6,032 bases of DNA, from positions 1-6,032 of the forward strand of contig JACQDU010000113.1 of the NCBI GenBank assembly GCA_016200955.1. Direction: 5' to 3'. The position numbers were made by a program, and so were the translations under genes. The DNA comes from a bacterium. GTDB taxonomy: Bacteria > Planctomycetota > J058 > JACQDU01. Each line of letters opens with the position of its first letter. Position 1 is the stretch's first letter. Positions 1 to 6,032 of this stretch are shown piece by piece. The notes beneath the pieces were generated by a model, which saw only the letters and a list, made by a program, of their open reading frames with translations, was not told the DNA's origin and ran no database searches.

Positions 1-12
1 GTCCCCAGGTCC

Positions 13-1416
13 GTGCCCACACCCGCAGCCGGACCCGTGGGTGCCGGGGGAGCGGCGGTCGCTCCCGGGGATGCCACACGCGGGGCCGGACCCGCGTCCG
101 CGGCGGGACCGGCGGCGCATCCGCTGGGATGGCCTGGATCGCGGACACCCGCAAGGACCGCGCTCCCCGAGCCAGCGCGAGAGCGACCGCCTTGGCCGAT
201 CGTCACCCTCCTGCTCGCGGCGGCGATCCTCGGCATGGCCTACGCCTATCACCGCCAGGGGAACCTCGTCTTCGACGCGGCGAAGCTCTCGCCCGAGCTC
301 GCGGGGAGCCCGCTCGGGTGGTGGCGGCTCGTCGCGACGCTGGTCGTTCACGGGAGCGCGCAGGTCTTCGCGTGCGCCATGGTGATCTTGCTCGTCCTCT
401 CGTCGGGGTGGAGGAGCGAGCGCGCGTTCGGCGCGGGGGGCGCGCTCCTCGTGTTCGTCCTGGGAGGAGCGGCGGGGAACCTCGTGCGCTGCTGGGAGCC
501 CGCGGATTGGCTCGAGCACGCTGGGACGGGTGGGCTCACGGGAGCTTTCGCTCTCGCGGCGGCGGCGGCGTCCGCGGCGGTGCGGCTACGCGAGAAGGAC
601 GCCGTCCGCTCCCTCGTCTCGACCGTGGTGAGCAGCGCGATCACGCTCTTCATGTGCTTGCTGGACGCGGCGGGGACGGACCCGCTCGTCGTCTTCAGGA
701 CCGTCCTCCCCGGGATCCTCGTCGCCTTCGTCTCCGGCGGCATCCTGGGAGCGCTGCTTCCCTTGCGCGCGCGGAAGCCGCATCCCGGGCCCCGCTTGGC
801 CGTGCTCGGACTCGCGCTCGCGCTCTCGGGGTCCGGCGCGCTCGGCTTCGCGCGCGCGATCTGGCCCGACGCCATGCCGCGGGCGATCGCGCCGCCTGGG
901 GGCTCGCGGCCGATCCGCAAGGAGGCCGATCCGTGGGCCATGGTGAGGACGTACGACGAGAAGCTCGGCCTCGAGCTCGGCGTCCCGCGTTCGTTCAGGA
1001 AGGTCTCGCTCCCCGAGGATTTCGTGAAGTCGTTCAAGGGTCGCGCAGTCGCTTACCAGGCGGCTTACCAGGCCGTCGCGTTCGACATCTGCGCGTTCCC
1101 GCGCGGCGAGTATGACTCGCCCGACACGGTCGCGGCCCTCATCGGACAGATGTGGTGCCAGCAGAACCCGTGCGTCGGCTATCTGGGCAGGGGCGAGGGC
1201 TGGATCAACGGCTGCCCTCTCGGGAAGGCGTACCGCATCGCGCTCAAGGATGCCACCGAAGGGCGGGAGCTGGCGGTCTGGATCGCCGTGATCTCGAACG
1301 AGTCCACGAACGTGCGCCTGTGCGTCCGGGCTTCTCTCGACGACGAGGACGCGCCCCAGCTCCTCGAGGCCCTCGCCCGCTCGCTCAAAGTTCGCGCCGG
1401 GAGCGCCGATAAGTAG
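13..1416 (+). CDS. Rhomboid-like membrane protein lacking the catalytic dyad, with a C-terminal periplasmic domain
   Basis: Seven hydrophobic segments are visible (about residues 61-80, 106-130, 141-158, 171-190, 203-220, 230-251, 262-284). The first six follow the rhomboid plan: a WWRL loop with VVHGS (103-115), then SSGWRSERAFG (130-140) matching the family's G-x3-E-x2-hydrophobic-G pattern, then GGLTGAF (173-179) where active enzymes have GxSG, then VSGG (240-243) where they have HLGG. Thr176 and Val240 therefore sit at the Ser and His positions, so proteolysis is unlikely. Seven segments would place the last ~170 residues outside the cytoplasm. That domain carries Cys360, Cys382, Cys387, Cys401 and Cys437, and its pattern loosely recalls PsbP/Mog1-like alpha/beta domains (weak inference). 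Residues 1-60 are an Ala/Gly/Pro-rich linker. The GTG at 13 has no good ribosome site and the frame is open to base 1, so the true start may lie upstream. Rhomboid-like assignment is fairly confident; role unknown. Confidence 0.8.
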   Translation: MPTPAAGPVGAGGAAVAPGDATRGAGPASAAGPAAHPLGWPGSRTPARTALPEPARERPPWPIVTLLLAAAILGMAYAYHRQGNLVFDAAKLSPELAGSPLGWWRLVATLVVHGSAQVFACAMVILLVLSSGWRSERAFGAGGALLVFVLGGAAGNLVRCWEPADWLEHAGTGGLTGAFALAAAAASAAVRLREKDAVRSLVSTVVSSAITLFMCLLDAAGTDPLVVFRTVLPGILVAFVSGGILGALLPLRARKPHPGPRLAVLGLALALSGSGALGFARAIWPDAMPRAIAPPGGSRPIRKEADPWAMVRTYDEKLGLELGVPRSFRKVSLPEDFVKSFKGRAVAYQAAYQAVAFDICAFPRGEYDSPDTVAALIGQMWCQQNPCVGYLGRGEGWINGCPLGKAYRIALKDATEGRELAVWIAVISNESTNVRLCVRASLDDEDAPQLLEALARSLKVRAGSADK

Positions 1417-1420
1417 AGGC

Positions 1421-1437
1421 CGGGAGCGAGGCTCCCG
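1421..1437 (+). other. Intercistronic hairpin between rhomboid-like gene and dacB
   Basis: CGGGAGC (1421-1427) and GCTCCCG (1431-1437) form a perfect 7-bp stem with a GAG loop, starting 4 nt after the first gene's stop and ending 4 nt before the dacB ribosome site. No T-run follows, so it does not look like an intrinsic terminator. It could stabilise or process the joint mRNA, or modulate dacB translation. Seen directly; function inferred. Confidence 0.5.
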
Positions 1438-1441
1438 TTCC

Positions 1442-1448
1442 GGAGGAG
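1442..1448 (+). promoter_or_regulatory. Strong Shine-Dalgarno for dacB
   Basis: GGAGGAG lies just upstream of the ATG at 1452, with GGAGG 5 nt from the start codon. It is the clearest ribosome binding site in the window and fixes the dacB start. CTCC at 1432-1435, in the 3' arm of the upstream hairpin, could instead pair with GGAG at 1442-1445, but that alternative stem is only 4 bp. Confidence 0.75.
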
Positions 1449-1451
1449 AAA

Positions 1452-2966
1452 ATGATCGGCTCTCGCCGCGCTCTCGCGCGGAGCGGAGCGCACGCGAGCG
1501 GGCTCGCTCTCGCGCTCGCAGCGCTCCTCGCATTCTCTCCCGTCGTCCTCGCGGGCGAACTCTCCCGGACGATCGACGACGAGCTCGCGAAGCTCGGGAA
1601 GGAAGCGAAGGTCTCCGCGATCGTCCGCTCGATCACGACGGGAGAGACGCTCTACTCCAAGGACGCGCACGAGCCGACGACGCCCGCCTCGACCATGAAG
1701 CTCGCGACGACGGCCGCGGCGCTCGAGCTCCTCGGAGCCGACTTCGAGCACGAGACGGGCGTCTACGCGCGCGGCTCGCTCTCGAAGGAAGGGACGCTCA
1801 AGGGAGACCTCGTCGTCCGGGGCTCGGGAGATCCCTCGATCTCGCGCCGCTTCCAGGTCGAGGAGGCGCCTCTCCTCGGAGACTGGGCCGAGGAGCTCGC
1901 GAAGAAGGTCAAGGTCATCGAGGGCGACGTGGTCGCGGACGACCGCGCCTTCGAGCGAGCGGGCTTTCACCCCGACTGGAACGAGGCCGAGGCCCAGGAC
2001 TGGTACGCGGCCGAGGTCTCCGCGCTCAACCTGAACGACAACTGCCTCGACGTGACGGTCGAGCCCGCGGGTGGCACGGTCCGCGCGACCGCGAAGCCCG
2101 AGACGCGCTCGATCGCGCTCGATGTGACGGCGACGCTCACGCCGCAGAAGAAGGAGCACAGGGTCGCTTGCGCGAGAGACGCCGAGGGGAAGACGATCCA
2201 CGTGAGCGGGAGGATCTGGCAGAAGGCGAGCCCGTTCGAGGCAAAGGTCGCCGTCCGCTCGCCCGCGCTCCTCTTCGCGAACGTCCTCTCCGAGAGACTC
2301 GCGAGCGCGGGGGTCCAGGTGAAGGGCAAGGCGCGTCTCGTCGCCGAGAGCGAGCCCAAGACGACGGGGACGCCGCTCCTCGTGCGCCGCTCTCCTCTCC
2401 TGCGCACGCTCGCGGTCTGCAACAAGCGCTCGCAGAACCTCTACGCCGAGTGCTTGCTCAAGACGCTCGGGAAAGAGAAGGGCGAGGCCGGGAGCTGGGA
2501 GGCCGGCTCCAAGGTCGTCTCGAGGTTCCTGAGAGACCTGGGAGTCGCCGGGAGCGAGCTCACGATCCGCGACGGCTCCGGCCTCTCGCGCGAGGACCGC
2601 CTCAGCGCGAGCGCGCTGGCGACGATCCTCGAGTCGGTCGTGAAGGGTCCGCGAGGGGTGACCTTTCTCGAGACACTCTCCGTCGCGGGGCAGGACGGCA
2701 CGCTCGAGAAGCGCCTCGGCGACCTCCCCTCGGGCGCCGTCTTCCGCGGGAAGACCGGGACCATGAAGGGCGTGAGCTCGCTCGCGGGCGTGCTCGAGCT
2801 CGAGCACGGCGCTCGCGGGGAGCGCGAGCTCATCGCGGTCGCCGTCGTGATCAACGGCACCCGTGGGGCTGCGCTTGCTCGCAGGGCCCAGGATGAAACG
2901 ATCCGTGCCACTGTCCGGGATCGCTCCACGTCCCGCGCAGCTTCTCTCCCGGAGAGCAAGCGATAA
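1452..2966 (+). CDS. dacB: D-alanyl-D-alanine carboxypeptidase/endopeptidase, PBP4 (DacB) family S13
   Basis: Family S13 low-molecular-weight penicillin-binding proteins remove the terminal D-Ala from peptidoglycan stem peptides and cut peptide cross-links in the periplasm. All three active-site motifs are present: SxxK as STMK (80-83, nucleophile Ser80), SxN as SQN (327-329) and KTG at 434-436. Other family signatures are GSGDPSI (124-130), AEVSALNLNDNCLDV (187-201) and RDGSGLSREDRLS (373-385). Residues 1-34 look like a signal peptide: Arg at 5, 6 and 10, a hydrophobic stretch 17-34, and VLA before Gly35. At 504 residues it is of normal family length, with the usual large insert between SxxK and SxN. 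The ATG follows a strong ribosome site, and the 35-nt gap to the preceding gene suggests co-transcription. The Arg/Ser-rich last ~15 residues look like a tail. Nothing suggests loss of activity. Confidence 0.95.
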   Translation: MIGSRRALARSGAHASGLALALAALLAFSPVVLAGELSRTIDDELAKLGKEAKVSAIVRSITTGETLYSKDAHEPTTPASTMKLATTAAALELLGADFEHETGVYARGSLSKEGTLKGDLVVRGSGDPSISRRFQVEEAPLLGDWAEELAKKVKVIEGDVVADDRAFERAGFHPDWNEAEAQDWYAAEVSALNLNDNCLDVTVEPAGGTVRATAKPETRSIALDVTATLTPQKKEHRVACARDAEGKTIHVSGRIWQKASPFEAKVAVRSPALLFANVLSERLASAGVQVKGKARLVAESEPKTTGTPLLVRRSPLLRTLAVCNKRSQNLYAECLLKTLGKEKGEAGSWEAGSKVVSRFLRDLGVAGSELTIRDGSGLSREDRLSASALATILESVVKGPRGVTFLETLSVAGQDGTLEKRLGDLPSGAVFRGKTGTMKGVSSLAGVLELEHGARGERELIAVAVVINGTRGAALARRAQDETIRATVRDRSTSRAASLPESKR

Positions 2967-2979
2967 CGAAAATCCCTTC

Positions 2980-3007
2980 TTGCATTTTCTCCCATTCGCT
3001 CTATATA
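2980..3007 (+). promoter_or_regulatory. Sigma-70-like promoter for the Cys/His-repeat gene
   Basis: TTGCAT (2980-2985) and TATATA (3002-3007) are separated by 16 nt; TATAGT at 3004-3009 with an 18-nt spacer is an alternative -10. The 2965-3010 stretch is strikingly AT-rich for this window and lies between the dacB stop and the next gene, which supports a real promoter. Transcription would begin near 3012-3016 and leave a leader of about 120 nt. Confidence 0.6.
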
Positions 3008-3014
3008 GTCTGGC

Positions 3015-3041
3015 CGGCGCTCCGGATCGCTGCGGACGCCG
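3015..3041 (+). other. Predicted 5' leader stem-loop
   Basis: CGGCG (3015-3019) pairs with CGCCG (3037-3041) and TCCG (3021-3024) with CGGA (3033-3036), giving 9 bp with one bulged C at 3020 and an 8-nt loop. It would sit at the 5' end of the transcript from the promoter at 2980-3007. Such a structure could protect the mRNA end. In DNA this rich in G and C chance hairpins are common, so confidence is limited. Confidence 0.35.
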
Positions 3042-3135
3042 ACGTGATCGCTGACTCGAAGGCGCTCTCGCGAGGCGCTCGCTCGCGCGGCCCGTGCACG
3101 GACACCGACCTGGAACCACGAGGGATCAAAGGGAG

Positions 3136-3603
3136 ATGGACCTCCAATCGCCTGAGCAGTCGGACGACGAGCCTGCCGAAGCCGCTCTCCCTGGACGCCA
3201 AGAGAAACCGTGCCGTGTCGACTCCTGCAAGATCCGTCATTACGCCAAGGGCTACTGCAAGAAACACTACACGCAGATCCTGAGGCACGGGAAGCTGACG
3301 CCCGAGCGCGAGCGCGGGGTCGTCCGCGTGTGCAAGGTCGGGGGCTGCGGTCGCACCGACACGATCGCGTGGTACTGCCGGAAGCACAAGCGCCAGCTCC
3401 GCGTTCACGGCCGACTCACTCCCGAGCGCGAGCACATCATGGGTCGCGAGGGCTGCCGAGTCGCGCGCTGCAAGGAACCTCACCGCGCGAAGGGTTACTG
3501 CGCGAAGCACTACAACCGCGAGCGATGGCGGCGCCTCACCGAGACTCGCGCGAAGGCCCGGGGCAAGGGCGCGCGGTCGAAGCGCATCGCGCGGAAGCGC
3601 TGA
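3136..3603 (+). CDS. Small basic protein with three tandem C-x4-C-x9-C-x2-H units, probable zinc-binding protein
   Basis: The 155-residue product has three Cys/His units with identical spacing: C26-C31-C41-H44, C66-C71-C81-H84 and C107-C112-C122-H125. Units 1 and 3 share an AKGYC-x-KHY core (37-45, 118-126); units 1 and 2 are each followed by HG-(K/R)-LTPERE (51-59, 91-99). The first ~25 residues are acidic and polar; the last ~20 (from 138) are Arg/Lys-rich. Four ligands per unit suggest one zinc each, and the basic tail suggests nucleic-acid contact; both are inferences. Similar single motifs occur in phage and bacterial proteins, some near HNH nuclease domains, but no HNH or other catalytic domain is present here. 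ATG 3136 is preferred, with GAGGGA at 3120-3125 10 nt upstream; an in-frame GTG at 3094 adds 14 residues but lacks a ribosome site. Its own promoter and a 169-nt gap from dacB point to a separate unit. Function unknown. Confidence 0.85.
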   Translation: MDLQSPEQSDDEPAEAALPGRQEKPCRVDSCKIRHYAKGYCKKHYTQILRHGKLTPERERGVVRVCKVGGCGRTDTIAWYCRKHKRQLRVHGRLTPEREHIMGREGCRVARCKEPHRAKGYCAKHYNRERWRRLTETRAKARGKGARSKRIARKR

Positions 3604-3648
3604 GCTCGACTCGCTTTCTCTCATCGACTCCCGGAGAGCTCCACGCGC

Positions 3649-3677
3649 TTGTCCACGGGGTGCGGCGCGTCTAAGAT
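3649..3677 (+). promoter_or_regulatory. Sigma-70-like promoter for the sigma-54 activator gene
   Basis: TTGTCC (3649-3654) and TAAGAT (3672-3677) have an optimal 17-nt spacer and lie in the 119-nt gap between the Cys/His-repeat gene and the regulator. Each hexamer matches consensus at four of six positions. Transcription from about 3684 would give a leader of roughly 40 nt, so the activator is probably expressed independently. Confidence 0.5.
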
Positions 3678-3722
3678 CGGGCACGCGGGTCGGAAAAATC
3701 TCCGTAGCCGCGTTGCCGAGGT

Positions 3723-5087
<1,365 letters not shown>

Positions 5088-5097
5088 TGGCGCCCCT

Positions 5098-5129
5098 TCG
5101 CCCTAGCTCGGCCAGGCTCGCGAGGGCGA
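5098..5129 (+). terminator. Possible stem-loop terminator after the sigma-54 activator
   Basis: TCGCCCT (5098-5104) and AGGGCGA (5123-5129) form a 7-bp stem around an 18-nt loop, 10 nt after the regulator's stop codon. There is no T-run after it, so intrinsic termination is doubtful. It may be a 3'-end stabilising structure or chance. Confidence 0.3.
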
Positions 5130-5192
5130 TGTGAATTCCGACCTGTTCGCTCCTTCACGGAGGGCCTTCCGCCCAAGTGGATTCTTGCACCA

Positions 5193-5217
5193 CCGCATTC
5201 GCCTCCGGCGACTGCGG
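5193..5217. repeat. Palindromic hairpin repeat, copy 1
   Basis: CCGCATTCGCC (5193-5203), loop TCC, GGCGACTGCGG (5207-5217): an 11-bp stem with one mismatch (T5198 against C5212). It is one of four copies between 5193 and 5530. Bases 5190-5203 (CCACCGCATTCGCC) are identical to 5505-5518 of copy 4. Confidence 0.7.
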
Positions 5218-5243
5218 AAATTTGTCGGTGGCGGAGCTTAGAG

Positions 5244-5261
5244 TCTCCATCACGATGGAGA
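5244..5261. other. Hairpin of unrelated sequence within the repeat cluster
   Basis: TCTCCAT (5244-5250) and ATGGAGA (5255-5261) form a perfect 7-bp stem with loop CACG. Its sequence differs from the GCATTCGCC repeats on either side. Role unknown. Confidence 0.4.
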
Positions 5262-5298
5262 GGGTTCGCAAGAAGCTCCCACCGCAACTCCCGCCTCA

Positions 5299-5319
5299 GC
5301 ATTCGCCGCAGGCGAATGC
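5299..5319. repeat. Palindromic hairpin repeat, copy 2
   Basis: GCATTCGCC (5299-5307), loop GCA, GGCGAATGC (5311-5319): a perfect 9-bp stem. The ATG at 5316, the first possible start of the thioredoxin-like reading frame, lies inside the right arm. Relative to that frame this copy is in a different phase from copies 1, 3 and 4. Confidence 0.75.
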
Positions 5320-5975
5320 GGTCTTCGAGACCCTCCGTCCCAGCGAGGTCATTTCCCGTGGAAGAGGAGCGCGTCTTCGCGCCACCCGCCGAAGCGTCTC
5401 CCCGCGCGTCGCGCGGGGAAATCCCCAGGACGCCGGAGGCCGAAGCTCCGCATTCGCCGGAGGCGAATGCGAGCGTGGCGGCCCCGCCCGAGCCTCGCCC
5501 CGCGCCACCGCATTCGCCGAAGGCGAGTGCTGACGTGCACGTTCGCACCGAATCGCAGCGCCTCCGCGCGGCGTGCGCTCTCCTCGCGGGCTCGAAGCCT
5601 CCCGAGGAGAACGCGCGCCTCGTCGAGATCACGGACGAGAGCTTCGAGGACGAGGTCGTTCGCTCGCGGCTCCCGGTCGTCATCGACTTCTGGGCCCAGA
5701 CGTGCGTGCCCTGCAAGCTCATGCACCCCGTCATGCTCCGGCTCGCCCGGGCATTCTCGGGCGTCGCCAAGGTCGGGAGGCTCAACGTCCACGAGAACCC
5801 TCGCACGGCTGAAGCGCTCGAGATCAAGGCGATCCCTCACATCATCGTCGTGCTGAACGGCGACATCGTGCTCGAGCTCGTGGGAGACCGGTCCTTCGAG
5901 GACCTGAGGACAAAGCTCGCGCCGTTCGTCACGCCGAGCGCCTATGCCTCGGAGGACGTCGCCGACCAGGCCTGA
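5316..5975 (+). CDS. Thioredoxin-fold protein with a CVPC active site and a Pro/Ala-rich N-terminal extension
   Basis: Residues about 101-206 (from the ATG at 5316) form a thioredoxin domain: VVIDFWAQTCVPCK (121-134) with the buried Asp124, the redox pair Cys130/Cys133 and a Trp two residues before the usual position of Pro/Thr, the cis-Pro motif AIPHI (172-176), and NGDIVLELVG (181-190). The classical CGPC is CVPC here and the residue after the cis-proline is His instead of Thr, which suggests altered redox potential or partner choice. No signal peptide or N-terminal zinc ribbon is visible. The start is uncertain. The ATG at 5316 lies inside a hairpin repeat; GTG 5358 has GAGG 9 nt upstream (5345-5348); GTG 5535 has AAGGCGAG (5520-5527) 7 nt upstream and would give a compact 146-residue protein free of repeats. 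From 5316 the product is 219 residues, and its first ~75 are low-complexity Pro/Ala/Glu sequence partly encoded by repeats, with weaker G/C bias at third positions than the domain. The domain call is firm; the extension is not. Confidence 0.85.
   Translation: MRSSRPSVPARSFPVEEERVFAPPAEASPRASRGEIPRTPEAEAPHSPEANASVAAPPEPRPAPPHSPKASADVHVRTESQRLRAACALLAGSKPPEENARLVEITDESFEDEVVRSRLPVVIDFWAQTCVPCKLMHPVMLRLARAFSGVAKVGRLNVHENPRTAEALEIKAIPHIIVVLNGDIVLELVGDRSFEDLRTKLAPFVTPSAYASEDVADQA
5399..5419. other. Strong GC-rich hairpin inside the repeat cluster
   Basis: TCCCCGCGC (5399-5407) and GCGCGGGGA (5411-5419) form a perfect 9-bp stem with loop GTC. It has the same geometry (9-bp stem, 3-nt loop) as the GCATTCGCC repeats but a different sequence. 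In the thioredoxin frame it encodes part of SPRASRGE. Confidence 0.5.
5449..5471. repeat. Palindromic hairpin repeat, copy 3
   Basis: CGCATTCGCC (5449-5458), loop GGA, GGCGAATGCG (5462-5471): a perfect 10-bp stem, the best copy of the family. In the thioredoxin-like frame it encodes PHSPEANA (residues 45-52). Confidence 0.75.
5510..5530. repeat. Palindromic hairpin repeat, copy 4
   Basis: GCATTCGCC (5510-5518), loop GAA, GGCGAGTGC (5522-5530): a 9-bp stem in which one A-T pair becomes T-G, still a wobble pair in RNA. In the thioredoxin-like frame it encodes PHSPKASA. It ends 4 nt before the alternative start GTG 5535, so it could also form that start's ribosome site region. Confidence 0.7.
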
Positions 5976-6011
5976 GCTCCCAGTGAGCTTGCAACTCACA
6001 GCGGCGACCGA

Positions 6012-6017
6012 TTGACG
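6012..6017 (+). promoter_or_regulatory. Possible -35 element at the window edge
   Basis: TTGACG matches the sigma-70 -35 consensus at five of six positions and lies 36 nt after the thioredoxin-like gene's stop. Its -10 element would fall just past the window end, so it cannot be confirmed. Confidence 0.2.
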
Positions 6018-6032
6018 TGATGCGGCCCAAGA

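Larger units (their letters stand above)
5088..5315. other. Hairpin-rich intergenic region
   Basis: This 228-nt stretch follows the regulator stop. The frame shared with the thioredoxin-like gene has no stop here but also no usable start codon. The region holds a possible terminator-like stem (5098-5129), the first palindrome copy (5193-5217), a separate hairpin (5244-5261) and the left arm of the second palindrome copy. No convincing promoter was found. Its triplet usage differs from the window's codon style, so it looks non-coding. Confidence 0.6.

Noticed and set aside
2940..2961. Hairpin GCTTCTCTC / GAGAG-C-AAGC at the end of dacB as a terminator
   Set aside because: It lies inside the coding sequence just before the stop, has a bulge, and has no T-run directly after it.
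2976..2990. Sigma-54 (-24/-12) promoter elements around TTGC motifs such as 2980, 5185 and 5989
   Set aside because: None has a GG dinucleotide at the required 10-nt spacing upstream of the GC.
1179..3119. Long minus-strand open frame (646 codons) across dacB
   Set aside because: It lies antisense to a gene with all S13 motifs, is rich in Arg, Leu and Glu as expected from the complement of GC-rich codons, and shows no domain motif.
5222..5244. Promoter TTGTCG / TAGAGT upstream of the thioredoxin-like gene
   Set aside because: The spacer is only 11 nt, too short for a sigma-70 promoter, and no better pair was found.
5193..5530. CRISPR-like array
   Set aside because: The units are 21-25 nt perfect or near-perfect palindromes with irregular spacing (about 60-151 nt between centres), no constant spacer length and no cas genes in the window.
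5177..5533. Plus-strand open frame with repeats TAFASGDC, SAFAGGEC and TAFAEGEC
   Set aside because: The repeats are the palindromic hairpins read in another frame; the rest has no recognisable domain, and it overlaps the thioredoxin-like frame. A translated role cannot be excluded but is unsupported.
5983..5999. GTGAG / CTCAC stem after the thioredoxin-like gene as a terminator
   Set aside because: The stem is only 5 bp with a 7-nt loop and no T-run follows.

Overview
This is a GC-rich bacterial window (third codon positions mostly G or C, with strong use of CTC, GTC, GCG and GAG codons). All five genes supported here lie on the + strand. An exported penicillin-binding protein, a multi-pass membrane protein and a sigma-54 activator indicate a free-living, probably diderm bacterium. 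Style and content fit a Myxococcota/deltaproteobacterial, Planctomycetota or related lineage, but nothing in the window fixes the phylum.

Layout: (1) 13-1416, a membrane protein with the layout of a rhomboid intramembrane protease but with the catalytic Ser and His positions substituted, followed by a probably periplasmic C-terminal domain with four cysteines; it may be truncated by the window edge. (2) 1452-2966, a PBP4/DacB-type (family S13) D-Ala-D-Ala carboxypeptidase/endopeptidase, 35 nt downstream and probably in the same operon; the gap holds a perfect hairpin and a strong Shine-Dalgarno sequence. (3) An AT-rich island with a good sigma-70-like promoter (2980-3007) and a predicted leader hairpin, then 3136-3603, a small basic protein built from three identically spaced C-x4-C-x9-C-x2-H units. 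(4) A second sigma-70-like promoter (3649-3677), then 3723-5087, an NtrC-type sigma-54 activator (receiver, AAA+, Fis-type HTH) whose receiver has an unusual acidic pocket. (5) 5088-5535, a stretch dense in hairpins, including four copies of a short palindrome (GCATTCGCC, 3-nt loop, GGCGAATGC). The last copies run into, and may encode, a Pro/Ala-rich N-terminal extension of (6) a thioredoxin-fold protein with a CVPC active site (domain about 5616-5940). The window ends in a possible -35 element.

The genes do not form an obvious single pathway. The first two plausibly share a transcript and an envelope role; the other three look like independent units. I see no defence, CRISPR, transposase or secondary-metabolite system. 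The least explained features are the palindromic hairpin family next to the thioredoxin gene, the triple Cys/His protein and the apparently inactive rhomboid fusion.
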